Part shown: piece after piece, positions 63,163-64,000 of the stretch
How positions within the stretch are numbered: position 1 is the first letter of the stretch
How the letters are laid out: every line of letters starts with the position of its first letter
Origin: Shewanella metallivivens
GTDB taxonomy: Bacteria > Pseudomonadota > Gammaproteobacteria > Enterobacterales > Shewanellaceae
Direction of reading: 5' to 3'
NCBI RefSeq assembly: GCF_028750675.1
Contig: NZ_JAQQPZ010000015.1
Span: 348,358 to 412,357 of the forward strand
DNA: 64,000 nt
The notes under the pieces: model-generated
Database searches by the model: none
The model's input: only the letters and a program-made list of their open reading frames with translations
Told to the model about the DNA's origin: nothing
Program-made: the position numbers and the translations under genes

Positions 63163-64000
63163 ATGCAAAATTCATCCAATCAAACAGTAAAAAATAAAGG
63201 TATTTACTTATTACCTAACTTATTTACCACAGCAGGACTCTTTTCTGGGTTCTATGCCGTGATTTCATCTATGAATGGTCACTTTGAATCTGCAGCAATA
63301 GCAATCTTTATTGCGATGATTTGTGATGGACTAGACGGAAGAGTGGCTAGACTCACTAATACCCAAAGCGACTTTGGTGCCGAATACGATAGCATGGCCG
63401 ACATGGTGTCGTTTGGGATGGCTCCAGCAATATTAGTTTATAACTGGGCTTTACAAGATTTAGGTAAAATAGGTTGGCTCGCTGCATTTATCTATTGTGC
63501 ATCTGCTGCACTCAGACTTGCCCGATTTAACACGCAAGTGGGTGTTGCAGATAAACGCTTTTTTCAAGGGCTTGCCAGCCCAGCTGCTGCAGCATTAATC
63601 GCCGGAAGTATCTGGAGTGGTAGCAAATATGAAATTGATCCAACAAATATTAGTTATATCGTTGCCTTTGTTACCGCCTTAACTGGGCTATTAATGGTCA
63701 GTAATTTCAGATATCACTCATTTAAAGAAGTCGATTGGCGCGGTAGAGTCAATTTCATCGTCATGCTATTACTGGTTGGCGTATTTGTTGTTGTTTCTGT
63801 CGAACCGGCGATTATTTTGTGCTTAGGGTTTTACATATATGCCTTATCAGGACCTGTTATTACAATCAAAACCATTAAAAAGTTAAAGGTTGAGCATATT
63901 GTAGGGGATGAGCCAGTTCATGCTGATAAAACAGAGCTCCAGCAGGACGCTGTAGACCCTCATGTCGAAGACAAAACCCAAGCAATGCCATCAAAAGATA
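63163..64000 (+). CDS. pssA: CDP-diacylglycerol-serine O-phosphatidyltransferase, 3' end outside window
   Basis: The frame from ATG 63163 stays open to base 64000 (279 codons), so the stop is outside. The protein begins MQNSSNQTVKNKGIYLLPNLFTT, has about seven membrane helices and the CDP-alcohol phosphatidyltransferase motif in residues 55-80: CDGLDGRVARLTNTQSDFG, then EYDSMAD (DG-x2-AR-x8-G-x3-D-x3-D). This is the Bacillus-type integral membrane PssA that makes phosphatidylserine. The acidic C-terminal tail (from about 245) is variable. The motif decides the family; a phosphatidylglycerophosphate synthase is less likely from the N-terminus (LPNLFTTAGLFSGFYA). Confidence 0.88.
   Translation, partial: MQNSSNQTVKNKGIYLLPNLFTTAGLFSGFYAVISSMNGHFESAAIAIFIAMICDGLDGRVARLTNTQSDFGAEYDSMADMVSFGMAPAILVYNWALQDLGKIGWLAAFIYCASAALRLARFNTQVGVADKRFFQGLASPAAAALIAGSIWSGSKYEIDPTNISYIVAFVTALTGLLMVSNFRYHSFKEVDWRGRVNFIVMLLLVGVFVVVSVEPAIILCLGFYIYALSGPVITIKTIKKLKVEHIVGDEPVHADKTELQQDAVDPHVEDKTQAMPSKD

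Noticed and set aside
1-64000. CRISPR array, riboswitch or toxin-antitoxin pair
   Set aside because: No regularly spaced repeats, no recognised riboswitch core and no typical toxin-antitoxin gene pair were found on reading both strands by eye.

Overview
The window reads as chromosome of a low-GC, cold-type Shewanella (in the style of S. frigidimarina or S. livingstonensis). The assignment rests on NarQ/NarP next to a solitary pentahaem nitrite reductase NrfA with no nrfBCD, the block metK / tkt-epd-pgk-fba, the FbpABC iron transporter beside a TyrA-type DyP peroxidase, and many hairpin-rich intergenic repeats. It is mostly core genome: no prophage, CRISPR array, intact insertion sequence or plasmid gene was seen.

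Layout. 1-2.0 kb: 3' end of an FKBP isomerase, zntB, yacL. 2.0-6.1 kb: narP-narQ divergent from nrfA, with Fnr-like and NarP-like sites between them. 6.2-8.1 kb: glnK-amtB behind two tandem NtrC-like sites and a sigma-54-like promoter. 8.2-11.1 kb: accessory patch with two secreted-protein genes lying between direct copies of an intergenic repeat, then a periplasmic solute-binding-like protein. 11.5-19.3 kb: aroG, an Atm1-type ABC exporter, small unknown genes, an FMN glutamate-synthase-like protein, a DUF5610 protein, fpr. 19.4-24.9 kb: Fur box, fbpABC, DyP peroxidase, argR with ARG boxes. 25.1-27.4 kb: META-domain lipoprotein and a cluster of small and GNAT genes. 27.5-34.9 kb: metK with MetJ boxes, then tkt-epd-pgk-fba. 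35-43.4 kb: MATE pump, DUF481 outer-membrane protein, a ToxR/ToxS-like gene pair, a large unknown membrane protein, a sensor with degenerate GGDEF domain, a radical SAM protein. 43.5-50.3 kb: RND pump and its adaptor, srmB, trmN6. 50.3-56.5 kb: a MITE-like element, brnQ, xerD-dsbC-recJ and a second MITE-like element. 56.5-64 kb: tRNA-Phe, bamD, rluD-pgeF-clpB with a heat-shock promoter, a DUF4124 protein, and pssA running off the end.

How it works together: nitrate/nitrite sensing (NarQP) and ammonium sensing (GlnK/AmtB) sit side by side, so the product of NrfA (ammonium) is the substrate of the neighbouring transporter. The 27.5-35 kb block is central carbon and methyl-donor metabolism. The 53-63 kb block is protein, DNA and envelope maintenance. 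The least explained parts are the repeat-flanked pair at 8.3-10.1 kb, the ToxR/ToxS-like pair plus unknown membrane protein at 37.5-40.4 kb, and the two MITE-like elements.
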